Shown here: piece after piece, positions 1 through 6,340 of the stretch
Layout: each line of letters starts with the position of its first letter
How positions within the stretch are numbered: the first letter of the stretch is position 1
NCBI GenBank assembly: GCA_041584055.1
Contig: JBFHER010000216.1
Span: forward strand, 1 to 6,742
Source of the DNA: JBFHER01 sp041584055
GTDB lineage: Bacteria > Bacteroidota > Bacteroidia > Bacteroidales > UBA5342
Direction: 5' to 3'
DNA: 6,742 nt
Program-made: the position numbers and the translations under genes
The notes under the pieces: model-generated
The model's database searches: none
What the model was told of the DNA's origin: nothing
The model's input: only the letters and a program-made list of their open reading frames with translations

Positions 1-5
1 CAACC

Positions 6-59
6 ATAAAAATGCCGTTTGAATCCTGTACGAAGGAGCTTGTCAGACGGCGTTTTTAT
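6..59 (+). terminator. Intrinsic terminator of an upstream gene
   Basis: A 17-nt arm at 6-22 (ATAAAAATGCCGTTTGA) pairs with 43-59 (TCAGACGGCGTTTTTAT) along its whole length. The only two non-Watson-Crick positions (13/52 and 19/46) are U-G wobbles in a plus-strand transcript but would be A-C mismatches in a minus-strand transcript, so the element is best suited to plus-strand termination. The GC core is followed by a run of five T. The 20-nt loop contains a small inner TCCT/AGGA pairing. It most likely ends a gene left of the window and separates it from the oxidase operon. Confidence 0.75.
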
Positions 60-60
60 A

Positions 61-199
61 ATGAATGGTCAGGTTCAAAGGAGAAAAAAGTTAAATTGTA
101 CTTTTATTTTCAATCCATTCAACAATTTATAACAATGAACTGTTAATAAATGGTAATTCCCGTAACAGTAACAGGAAGAAATAAACTGAATGAAATAAA
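61..199 (+). promoter_or_regulatory. Leader/promoter region of the oxidase operon
   Basis: This AT-rich spacer lies between the terminator and the SCO start, so the operon promoter is expected here. No convincing TTTG/TAnnTTTG pair is visible; the closest -7-like string is TACTTTTA at 99-106, without a good -33 partner. Downstream, CTGTTA (140-145) is an inverted match to TAACAG (163-168), and TAACAG is repeated immediately at 169-174. This could be a small regulator site or a weak hairpin, but the 17-nt gap and low GC make either reading tentative. Confidence 0.3.
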
Positions 200-988
200 A
201 TGAAAAAGGTCATAAAACGAATCACAATTTTCCCCCTGCTGGTATTCCTTTTATCCTCACTTTCTATCAGCGCACAAGTTGGTGAGACCGTTGAAGTTGG
301 TATTGAAGAGCAACTGGACAAAATAATCCCTTTGGATCTTAAATTCCTTAATGAGGCAGGAGACACCATCGAACTGGGATCGCTAATCGATAAACCAACA
401 GTATTTAGTTTTGTTTATTTTGATTGTCCGGGTTTATGCAGCCCCCTACAGGATGGCGTTGCAGATGTTGTTGACCACATGGATATGGAGCTGGGAAAGG
501 AATATCAGCTGATTACCATTAGCTTTAACACAAAGGATACGCCTGAAAAGGCACGCATTAAAAAGCAGAATTTTGTACAGAAATTGGGGGAGGATAAGCG
601 TCAACATTGGATATATTTGACGGGGAGTCAGGAAAGTATCAACGCGATTACAGAAGCATTTGGCTTTCGGTATAAAGCTCAGGGGCTGGATTTTGCGCAT
701 GCTAGCGCCATCATGGTGGTTAGTCCTCAGGGGAAAATTACAAGATACCTCTATGGTTTAACATTCCTTCCATTTGATTTGAAGATGGCGATTATTGAAT
801 CACAAAAAGGGATCTCACGTCCGGCGATCAATAAAATTCTTGAAGTCTGTTTTGCATATGACCCTGCTGGCAGAACCTATACCTTGCAAATTACCCGCAT
901 TGTTGGGGCAATGATCATTTTTGTGGCTTTGATCATATTTATCACATTATTAATAAAAGGCAGAAGAAAACAAACAGCTAAAAAATAA
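200..988 (+). CDS. sco: SCO1/SenC-family copper chaperone for cytochrome oxidase assembly
   Basis: This is a 262-residue SCO/SenC protein with a thioredoxin-like fold, expected to act outside the cytoplasmic membrane in delivering or reducing copper for the CuA site of subunit II. An N-terminal signal-like segment (residues about 7-25, ending SISA-QV) is followed by the family copper-binding set: C76-P-G-L-C80 in a DCPGLC motif, and H167 in DFAHAS. A late segment with C217 and YDPAGRTY (220-227) leads into a hydrophobic helix (about 233-252) and a basic tail GRRKQTAKK. The protein therefore appears to be tethered at its C-terminus, and at both ends if the signal segment is not cleaved. The ATG at 200 has an A-rich leader without Shine-Dalgarno. 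It opens the operon, 4 bp before ctaD, which fits a role in maturing this oxidase. All key ligands are present, so it looks functional. Confidence 0.93.
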   Translation: MKKVIKRITIFPLLVFLLSSLSISAQVGETVEVGIEEQLDKIIPLDLKFLNEAGDTIELGSLIDKPTVFSFVYFDCPGLCSPLQDGVADVVDHMDMELGKEYQLITISFNTKDTPEKARIKKQNFVQKLGEDKRQHWIYLTGSQESINAITEAFGFRYKAQGLDFAHASAIMVVSPQGKITRYLYGLTFLPFDLKMAIIESQKGISRPAINKILEVCFAYDPAGRTYTLQITRIVGAMIIFVALIIFITLLIKGRRKQTAKK

Positions 989-992
989 AACT

Positions 993-2624
993 ATGAGTAA
1001 AGAAGCGTCTTATTCTCACGTCAGTTATCGTGAACACGAAGGGAAGTACAAAGGAATCCTGGGGTGGCTTTTGTCTACCGACCATAAACGGATTGGCCTG
1101 CTTTACCTTTATGGCATTGTCATATTTTTCTTTGCAGCTGCATTTCTGGGGCTTTTAATGCGCATTGAAAAAATCGCGCCGGGCCCAACCATTATGGATG
1201 CTCAGACCTACAATGGCGTTTTTACACTGCATGGCATTATCATGATCTTTATCGTAGTGATACCCGGACTGGCTGCTGTATTTGGAAACTTTTTCCTGCC
1301 AATTATGATTGGCGCAAAGGATGTTGCTTTTCCAAAGCTTAATTTATTGTCCTGGTACCTTTATATTTTTGGTGCAATACTCGGTGTTGCATCGCAATTT
1401 ATGGGAGATGGTGCTCCGGATACAGGCTGGACCTTCTACGTCCCCTATAGTGCAGAGTCATCAACCAATGTTATTTGGGCACTTACGGCTGCCTTTGTGC
1501 TTGGATTCTCTTCCATACTCACAGGGCTGAATTTTATTGTAACAATTCATCGAATGCGGGCACCAGGTATGACCTGGTTTAAGATGCCACTCTTTCCGTG
1601 GTCGCTGTATGCTACAGCATGGATACAGGTGTTGGCAACACCAATCGTGGGGATCACGCTTTTAATGGTAATTGCTGAACGTGTTTTGAATATCGGTTTC
1701 TTTGATCCTGCATTGGGAGGAGATCCCTTGTTGTTTCAGCATTTATTCTGGATTTATTCGCATCCTGCTGTGTATGTAATGATTTTACCAGCCATGGGTG
1801 TGATTACAGAAATATTCCCCACATTTAGTCAAAAACCAGTGTTTGGTTATGGGGCCATTGCGATTTCCAGTTTGGCCATTGCTTTGGTTGGATATTTTGT
1901 TTGGGGGCATCATATGTTTACAACAGGAATATCATACTGGTCACGGTGGTTCTTTTCATTTTTGACCTTTATTGTGGCGGTTCCAAGTGCTATAAAAGTG
2001 TTTAACTGGGTTTCAACCATGTATGGTGGTTCTGTGGATTTACGTCCTCCGCTATTGTATGCGATCTCATTTATTTTCTTGTTCTTGATTGGTGGTTTTA
2101 CAGGCTTAACCCTGGGAGCACTTGCAACAAATGTTCATACACATGATACTTCTTTCGTGGTGGCTCACTTCCATTACATCATCTTTGGCGGCATGGGATT
2201 TGCATTTTTTGCGGCAATGCACTATTGGTTTCCCAAGATTTATGGACGGATGTACAACGAACGCTGGGCCAATATTGCATGGGGATTCAACTTTGTTGGT
2301 TTTAATATCCTCTATTTCCCGCTCTTTATCATTGGCCTTCAGGGTATGCCTCGGCGTTATTTTGATTATCTGCCAAAATTCCAGACCGGACATGTTATAT
2401 CAACAATCGGGGCTTTTATCCTGGTAACAGGCCTGCTTCTCATGCTTTTTAACTTCATATATCACAAAAAACGGGGTAAACTGGCAGGAAATAATCCATG
2501 GAAAGGCGTTACTCTGGAATGGGACATTGAATCACCACCGACACACGAGAATTTTGACGAGATTCCGACGGTGACGCGACAACCTTATTTGAAATACAAC
2601 GATAGAAAAGAAACCAAAAGCTAA
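993..2624 (+). CDS. ctaD: Cytochrome c oxidase subunit I, A2-type heme-copper oxidase
   Basis: This 543-residue membrane protein is the catalytic subunit that reduces O2 to water and pumps protons. By motif comparison with canonical oxidases, the low-spin heme ligands are H80 (TLHG) and H394, and the heme a3 ligand is H392 (VVAHFHY). CuB ligands are H257, H306 and H307, and the cross-linked tyrosine is Y261. The K-channel lysine is K335 (SAIKVFNW). D110, N99 and N117 match the D-channel entrance, and H384-D385 match the Mg/water site. The helix VI motif is YSHPAVY (255-261): the A1-type glutamate is replaced by alanine and YS precedes the histidine, which defines the A2 subclass. About 12 membrane helices are expected, with a polar tail from about residue 490. 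It starts 4 bp after sco and ends 5 bp before ctaE, so it is clearly co-transcribed. It is full length with no defect seen. Confidence 0.98.
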   Translation: MSKEASYSHVSYREHEGKYKGILGWLLSTDHKRIGLLYLYGIVIFFFAAAFLGLLMRIEKIAPGPTIMDAQTYNGVFTLHGIIMIFIVVIPGLAAVFGNFFLPIMIGAKDVAFPKLNLLSWYLYIFGAILGVASQFMGDGAPDTGWTFYVPYSAESSTNVIWALTAAFVLGFSSILTGLNFIVTIHRMRAPGMTWFKMPLFPWSLYATAWIQVLATPIVGITLLMVIAERVLNIGFFDPALGGDPLLFQHLFWIYSHPAVYVMILPAMGVITEIFPTFSQKPVFGYGAIAISSLAIALVGYFVWGHHMFTTGISYWSRWFFSFLTFIVAVPSAIKVFNWVSTMYGGSVDLRPPLLYAISFIFLFLIGGFTGLTLGALATNVHTHDTSFVVAHFHYIIFGGMGFAFFAAMHYWFPKIYGRMYNERWANIAWGFNFVGFNILYFPLFIIGLQGMPRRYFDYLPKFQTGHVISTIGAFILVTGLLLMLFNFIYHKKRGKLAGNNPWKGVTLEWDIESPPTHENFDEIPTVTRQPYLKYNDRKETKS

Positions 2625-2629
2625 AGTTT

Positions 2630-3244
2630 ATGTCAGGGACCTCAGAACATCTTGAGCATTATGATCATGAAGCCGGAAAATTAGGCATGTGGATCTTCCT
2701 GTTTACGGAGTTGTTTTTATTTGGCGGATTATTCCTCGCCTACGCAGTATTCAGGGCGCAGTATTCAGAAGATTTTCACCACGCAGCCAAAGAGCTGGAT
2801 GCATTTATAGGAACCGTAAATACGGTGGCACTGCTCATCAGTAGTATGACTGTTGCAATGTCAATTACCGCGGTACTTAAAGGCAATAACAAGCTAGCAA
2901 TACGCTTGCTGATTATTACCATTCTTCTTGCACTTGTCTTTATGGTTAACAAATATTTTGAATGGAATCATAAGTTTGAATTGCACATTTATCCGGGATC
3001 TGAAGTGCTTAAGAATCTGGAGAGAGGCGAACTCCTGTTTTTTGGACTTTATTACATGATGACTGGTTTACATGCCTTGCATGTGCTAATAGGAATTACT
3101 TTGTTGGCTGTGATTGCCAGACGTATAAAAACAGGAAAAATAAATACGGAGCGTTATGTCTTGCTCGAAAATGGTGGCCTTTACTGGCACCTTGTAGACC
3201 TAATCTGGATTTTCCTTTTTCCTCTGTTATATCTGATCACTTAA
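2630..3244 (+). CDS. ctaE: Cytochrome c oxidase subunit III
   Basis: A 204-residue integral membrane protein of the COX3 family, a structural subunit that stabilises subunit I and its proton uptake. Its length matches the short five-helix bacterial form that lacks the first two helices of the mitochondrial protein. Visible family signatures are E27 in FTELFLFGG, a YFEW segment (109-112), TGLHALHVLIG (145-155) and the C-terminal YWHLVDLIWIFLFPLLYL (185-202). The N-terminal 18 residues are polar and His/Glu rich, as is common in this group. It starts 5 bp after ctaD. A 48-bp gap, the largest within the operon, separates it from ctaF; no terminator or promoter is evident there. Confidence 0.96.
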   Translation: MSGTSEHLEHYDHEAGKLGMWIFLFTELFLFGGLFLAYAVFRAQYSEDFHHAAKELDAFIGTVNTVALLISSMTVAMSITAVLKGNNKLAIRLLIITILLALVFMVNKYFEWNHKFELHIYPGSEVLKNLERGELLFFGLYYMMTGLHALHVLIGITLLAVIARRIKTGKINTERYVLLENGGLYWHLVDLIWIFLFPLLYLIT

Positions 3245-3292
3245 ACTTGTCAGGGAACACATGTACAATTTCAACTTTTAAAATATTCGATT

Positions 3293-3580
3293 ATGGATAA
3301 TGATAATCATCAACATATTTCAAGTTACACACAGCATGCTTTGGTGCTGATCGCTTTGTTGGCTTTAACCTTTCTAACCGTATTTATTGCCAACCTCGAT
3401 TTGGGCGCATTTTCTGTGGCCGGCGCTTTGTCGGTTGCATCGGTTAAGGTTTTTATCGTGCTTACCTACTTTATGCATTTAAAGTTTGAGAGTTTATTTA
3501 TAAAACTGATGGTAGCGGGTGTGTTTCTTCTTTTCATTTTAGTGATTTTAATCACTTTTATTGATTATTTGTATAGATAA
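3293..3580 (+). CDS. ctaF: Cytochrome c oxidase subunit IV, prokaryotic type
   Basis: A 95-residue protein with three predicted membrane helices (about 16-34, 40-60 and 68-90), typical of the small prokaryotic subunit IV of caa3-type oxidases. The diagnostic stretch is ASVKVFIVLTYFMHLKFE (49-66), with K52 and the MHLK motif at 61-64. The short N-terminus is rich in Asn, Asp and His. The family is accessory: it is thought to help assemble or stabilise the complex and has no cofactor. It lies 48 bp after ctaE and 23 bp before ctaC. The motif and the operon position make the call secure despite the small size. Confidence 0.92.
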   Translation: MDNDNHQHISSYTQHALVLIALLALTFLTVFIANLDLGAFSVAGALSVASVKVFIVLTYFMHLKFESLFIKLMVAGVFLLFILVILITFIDYLYR

Positions 3581-3603
3581 TAAAATTAAAACTTAAAGAT
3601 TAT

Positions 3604-4530
3604 ATGTTGAATCAGGCATCAAATCTGGCACAGGGCGTTGACAATGCATTCATTTTTATTTTTGCAATGGCGCTCATCTTTACTTTGGGGATCACTCTTT
3701 TTATGATATACACGGTAATTAAGTACAATCGTAAAAAGGGTAAAGAATCAATGACCTTTACCGGGAGTGTGAAACTTGAGATTATCTGGACGGTGATACC
3801 AACCATTATTGTTTTAATCATGTTTTGGTATGGATGGAAGGGATTTGCACCCATGCGGACAGTCCCTGAAGGAGCCATGGAGATTGATGCCATTGGACGT
3901 ATGTGGGAATGGGAATTTGATTATGGAGATGGTAAAATATCTAAAGAACTGGTTATTCCCATAGATAAACCTGTGAAATTGAATCTAATTTCTGAGGATG
4001 TAAATCATAGTTTATTTATACCTGCTTTCCGTGTGAAGGAAGACGTGGTGCCGGGATATGATAATTGGTTATGGTTTACTGCAACGCAATTGGGGGATTA
4101 TGAGGTGTTGTGTACGGAATATTGTGGATTGTTACACTCAGCCATGATTACAACCGCAAAAGTTGTTCCGGAAGCGGATTATAATAGTTGGCTGACAAAT
4201 CTTGTGGCCACCGGAAATATCCCTGATCACGAGGGGCTTACAATCTTAAAGGCCAATGGTTGTATTGCCTGCCATTCTCTGGACGGAGCAAAGTTGGTTG
4301 GCCCTTCCTTTAAAGGCTTGTGGGGAAGTGAACGTGTTGTTGTTACGGATGACGGCGAGAAAACGGTAAATGCATTGGCTGATTACATTAAACTTTCAAT
4401 AACGGACCCCAACGCGGAAGTTGTAAAGGGTTTCAATAAGGGATTGATGCAATCGTATACGAAAACGATTTCTGAAGAGGACATGGGAAAGATCATTGAT
4501 TATTTTAAACAGGAAGGTGGAAAGAATTAA
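3604..4530 (+). CDS. ctaC: Cytochrome c oxidase subunit II fused to cytochrome c (caa3 type)
   Basis: This 308-residue subunit accepts electrons and passes them through CuA to heme a. Two N-terminal membrane helices (about 16-40 and 59-79) anchor it. The segment LEIIWTVIP (58-66) keeps E59, at the position of the K-channel entrance glutamate. The aromatic electron-entry motif is MWEWEFDY (100-107). The cupredoxin domain has all CuA ligands: H135, C170, E172, C174, H178 and M181. A C-terminal class I cytochrome c domain (about 205-308) has heme site C220-I-A-C223-H224 and probable distal ligand M282. The fusion makes this a caa3 oxidase, able to take electrons from soluble or membrane donors through its own heme c. 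No lipobox cysteine or cleavable signal is seen. It follows ctaD, ctaE and ctaF instead of preceding ctaD. Its last 14 bp overlap the preferred ctaB start. Confidence 0.97.
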   Translation: MLNQASNLAQGVDNAFIFIFAMALIFTLGITLFMIYTVIKYNRKKGKESMTFTGSVKLEIIWTVIPTIIVLIMFWYGWKGFAPMRTVPEGAMEIDAIGRMWEWEFDYGDGKISKELVIPIDKPVKLNLISEDVNHSLFIPAFRVKEDVVPGYDNWLWFTATQLGDYEVLCTEYCGLLHSAMITTAKVVPEADYNSWLTNLVATGNIPDHEGLTILKANGCIACHSLDGAKLVGPSFKGLWGSERVVVTDDGEKTVNALADYIKLSITDPNAEVVKGFNKGLMQSYTKTISEEDMGKIIDYFKQEGGKN

Positions 4531-5386
4531 ATCAATATTAAATTCATACTTATCATTGATAAAGCACCGGCTGTCTTTAATGGTGACTTTTTCAACCATG
4601 GTGGGTTATGTTATTTTGCCTCAAAAAGCCGAAGCATCCATCTGGATGTTGGTTGTGGGCGTCTATCTTTTGGCGGGAGGTGCTGCTGCTTTGAATGAAT
4701 ATCAGGAAAGGGATCCGGACGGCTTAATGAAACGAACCAAAACCAGACCCATACCCGCAGGTTTGATGTCGGCAGAACATGGGCTCTATACCTCTATTCT
4801 GTTAATAACCATTGGTAGCTTAATGCTTCTTTGGAATGGTGTTTGGCCTGCCTTGTTGGGTTTGCTTAATGTTTTGATTTACAATGGTGTTTATACACCG
4901 ATGAAGAAAAGAACAACCTATGCCGTTTTACCTGGGGCGTTTGTTGGAGCAATTCCTCCAATGATTGGCTGGTCATCTGGTGGGGGAAGCCTGGGGCATC
5001 CTTACATTATTTATCTGGCTGCTTTTATGTTTTTATGGCAGATGCCCCATTTTTGGTTGCTTATCATCAAATTTGGAAAAGAATATGAGAATGCGGGTTT
5101 CTCTAGTATGTCGAGCAAAATGGGAGAGGGGCAACTCAAGCGTCTTATCTTCTTTTGGTCGGCAATTACATCCATTTTTCTTGTCTTCTTTTCAGTAATG
5201 ACTAACTTATTTGTGATTGAACTAATTCCTGTTTTGGTGCTCCTGAATGCCGGTTTTATCTACTGGTTTTACAAAATGTTATTCAGAAACGACCAGAACA
5301 AACAAATACGAAATGCCTTTATTGCCATTAATTCATACATGATGTTGGTGCTGATATTGATGATGGTGAATCAGTTGGTAGCTTAA
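4517..5386 (+). CDS. ctaB: Protoheme IX farnesyltransferase (heme O synthase)
   Basis: This UbiA-superfamily membrane enzyme adds a farnesyl group to heme b to give heme O, the precursor of heme A for this oxidase. With the GTG start at 4517 it has 289 residues. The first catalytic motif is NEYQERDPD (60-68), followed by GLMKRTKTRPIPAG (69-82). The second conserved region is YTPMKKRTTYAVLPG (126-140) followed by GAIPPMIGW (144-152). WQMPHFW (174-180) is a further family signature. About eight to nine helices are expected. No ATG lies near the expected N-terminus. Candidates are TTG 4496 (longest), GTG 4517, or ATT 4526, which sits 8 nt after AGGAAGG. ATG 4580 would delete the conserved KHRLS segment, equivalent to KPR in relatives. 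GTG was chosen because it gives a small overlap (14 bp) with ctaC and a normal length. Being last in the operon, it is likely translationally coupled to ctaC. Confidence 0.94.
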   Translation: MERIKSILNSYLSLIKHRLSLMVTFSTMVGYVILPQKAEASIWMLVVGVYLLAGGAAALNEYQERDPDGLMKRTKTRPIPAGLMSAEHGLYTSILLITIGSLMLLWNGVWPALLGLLNVLIYNGVYTPMKKRTTYAVLPGAFVGAIPPMIGWSSGGGSLGHPYIIYLAAFMFLWQMPHFWLLIIKFGKEYENAGFSSMSSKMGEGQLKRLIFFWSAITSIFLVFFSVMTNLFVIELIPVLVLLNAGFIYWFYKMLFRNDQNKQIRNAFIAINSYMMLVLILMMVNQLVA

Positions 5387-5446
5387 TATTGAATAATATC
5401 AGCCAAAATATTCCTTTCGTTTATTTTTCCTTATAATTTTTGATCC
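5387..5446. other. Intergenic AT-rich spacer after ctaB
   Basis: This short spacer follows the ctaB stop. A weak AT-only inverted repeat, ATATT (5386-5390) and AATAT (5395-5399), lies at its start, and T-rich tracts follow at 5411-5440. No GC-rich stem before a T run is visible, so the terminator of the oxidase operon is not identified with confidence. Confidence 0.35.
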
Positions 5447-5579
5447 ATGTAACGGCTCGGGCAAGATGCGGGCGAGCGACAGTCCAACGAAGTGTAGACT
5501 GTCCGGTCGTAGCTGACGTGCTACGAAGTTACTAATGTTTTGTTAAAATAAGCCGCATGCATTTTGCACATTGTTAGGC
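5447..5579 (-). repeat. attC-like folded recombination-site candidate
   Basis: Read on the minus strand, this element starts with GCCTAAC (5579-5573, fitting RYYYAAC) and ends with GTTACAT (5453-5447, GTTRRRY with one misfit). Inside the TAAC/GTTA ends (5450-5453 and 5573-5576) are 5-7 nt unpaired spacers. Next comes a 9-bp second stem, GCAAGATGC (5461-5469) with GCATTTTGC (5559-5567), with one wobble. The centre holds two perfect hairpins: GACAGTC/GACTGTC (5478-5484 and 5497-5503) and TCGTAGC/GCTACGA (5507-5513 and 5520-5526). This outer box, spacer, inner box, variable middle layout is that of an integron attC site, with a length in the range of long attC sites. It is more GC-rich than its surroundings. 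It could instead be a Bacteroidota intergenic palindromic repeat. Confidence 0.5.
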
Positions 5580-5593
5580 GGTCGGCATTATTT

Positions 5594-5920
5594 TCATCCA
5601 AGGGATACTTTATTACTGATAATTTCAACGTTGAAATTAATTCTCGCATTTAAAGCTTTGAATACCTTAAGAATTGTTTCGAATCGAGCATCAGTTAAAT
5701 TATTTTCAATCTTTGAAATCTGAGCTTTCTTAACTCCAACAAGTTCTCCTAATTGGGCTTGTGTCAAATGTTTTTCTTTGCGGATTTGTTTAATCGTCTG
5801 TCCGAGAATTTCTAAACGTAATTCATCTTCAAAAGATTCTCTATTTTCAGTTCCTTTTTCTCCGACATGCTTATCAATCATCTCGTCAAGACTCTTTCTT
5901 CTAATAATATCGTTTTTCAT
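5594..5920 (-). CDS. higA: HigA-like XRE-family antitoxin
   Basis: A 108-residue protein with a Cro/C1-type helix-turn-helix in its second half. LGQTIKQIRKEKHLTQAQLG (39-58) leads into the HTH, whose recognition helix lies around KKAQISKIENN (64-74), followed by the usual DARFETILKVFKAL helix (77-90) and a beta-like INFNVEI end. The first 36 residues are charged and probably contact or mask the toxin. The expected roles are neutralising the upstream toxin and repressing the pair by binding the palindrome in its promoter. Its ATG lies inside the end of the toxin gene (20-bp overlap), pointing to translational coupling. Toxin-first order is typical of higBA. The gene is AT-rich and on the opposite strand to the oxidase operon, consistent with separate acquisition. 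The HTH call is strong; the name higA rests on partner and order. Confidence 0.88.
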   Translation of the reverse strand: MKNDIIRRKSLDEMIDKHVGEKGTENRESFEDELRLEILGQTIKQIRKEKHLTQAQLGELVGVKKAQISKIENNLTDARFETILKVFKALNARINFNVEIISNKVSLG

Positions 5921-6263
5921 TTTCTTTAGCTTTTAGTTTGAAATACTCTTTTCTAATTTCTTCAGCTCTGTTTAATTCACTTTTCGGTGTTTTCTGTGTC
6001 TTTTTCAAAAATCCATGGGTTGCTAAAACAAGAGTTTCTTTGTTGTCTGTTTTATCCCAAAATGCTAAAAGTCTGTAGTTGTTTTTATTAAATTTAGTTC
6101 TAAACTCCCAGATAAATTCATTCAATTTCTTGAATAATTCTGGATCATTTATTAGTTGAGCTTTTCTTGCGTTATAATAGATCTTTCTTCTCGTCTTTTG
6201 ATCAAGTGATTCTATAAAATCAATAGCTTCACCAAGAAACTCGATATCAAAGTTTTTCTCCAT
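5901..6263 (-). CDS. higB: HigB-type toxin, phage Gp49-like / RelE superfamily
   Basis: A 120-residue protein recognisable as the Gp49-like branch of the RelE/ParE toxin superfamily. It shows WEFR (52-55), YRLLAFWD (63-70) and the diagnostic ATHGFLKKTQKTPKSE segment (81-96), followed by an A100-containing helix and a Lys/Glu-rich tail. Members of this group are usually ribosome-dependent mRNA interferases; that activity is inferred here from the family, not seen. It is the first gene of the minus-strand pair. Its ATG at 6263 lies 13 nt after a perfect TAnnTTTG box, so the leader is very short and no Shine-Dalgarno is present. Length is normal for the family and the frame is intact, so the toxin is probably active and needs its antitoxin. 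Confidence 0.9.
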   Translation of the reverse strand: MEKNFDIEFLGEAIDFIESLDQKTRRKIYYNARKAQLINDPELFKKLNEFIWEFRTKFNKNNYRLLAFWDKTDNKETLVLATHGFLKKTQKTPKSELNRAEEIRKEYFKLKAKENEKRYY

Positions 6264-6276
6264 TCACTTTTTTTGA

Positions 6277-6308
6277 CAAAGTTAAAAGTTTCCTAATTAA
6301 GAAACAAA
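6277..6308 (-). promoter_or_regulatory. Bacteroidota-type promoter of the toxin-antitoxin operon
   Basis: On the minus strand, TTTG (6308-6305) is followed after 20 nt by TAACTTTG (6284-6277). Both match the Bacteroidota -33 TTTG and -7 TAnnTTTG boxes. Transcription should start a few bases downstream, leaving a leader of under about 10 nt before the toxin ATG at 6263. Confidence 0.7.
6288..6305. promoter_or_regulatory. Palindromic operator candidate for the antitoxin
   Basis: GTTTCCTAATTAAGAAAC is an 18-bp palindrome in which eight of nine base pairs are symmetric (the misfit is 6293/6300). It fills the spacer between the -33 and -7 boxes of the toxin promoter, where binding of the HTH antitoxin would block RNA polymerase. 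This is the usual arrangement for autoregulated type II toxin-antitoxin operons. Confidence 0.6.
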
Positions 6309-6340
6309 TGATTGAGTGTTTATTCCATGCTGCCGCCTAA

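Larger units (their letters stand above)
5453..6340 (-). mobile_element. Putative integron-type cassette carrying a toxin-antitoxin pair
   Basis: On the minus strand the segment runs from TTAGGCGG (6340-6333) through toxin and antitoxin to CCGCCTAAC (5581-5573) and the attC-like fold, ending at the G at 5453. Cutting each GTT between G and TT would give a circle of 888 bp whose rebuilt outer box G-TTAGGC is a perfect complement of GCCTAAC. In the linear form the last six bases (TTACAT) would belong to the flank, which explains their mismatch. Gene direction, the tight 14-nt gap from antitoxin stop to GCCTAAC, and a gene-owned promoter all fit cassette structure. No integrase or second attC is visible in the window. 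A simple inverted-repeat-bounded insertion is the alternative. Confidence 0.45.

Noticed and set aside
127..369. Minus-strand reading frame across the sco start
   Set aside because: It overlaps the well-supported sco gene and its leader, and its translation is low-complexity Ser/Leu with no recognisable domain.
1309..1530. Plus-strand frame within ctaD
   Set aside because: It is an out-of-frame shadow of the conserved subunit I gene.
2106..2427. Frames on both strands within ctaD
   Set aside because: They lie inside the helix X heme-ligand region of ctaD, whose own frame explains the sequence.
3612..3893. Minus-strand frame opposite ctaC
   Set aside because: It is the antisense shadow of the two membrane helices of subunit II.
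4396..4599. Minus-strand frame across the ctaC/ctaB junction
   Set aside because: It is opposite two conserved genes and shows no domain.
4965..5198. Plus-strand frame within ctaB
   Set aside because: It is an out-of-frame shadow of the farnesyltransferase.
5447..5579. Small structured RNA or riboswitch
   Set aside because: The hairpins resemble no riboswitch class I recognise, no promoter precedes it, and its ends fit a recombination-site layout better.
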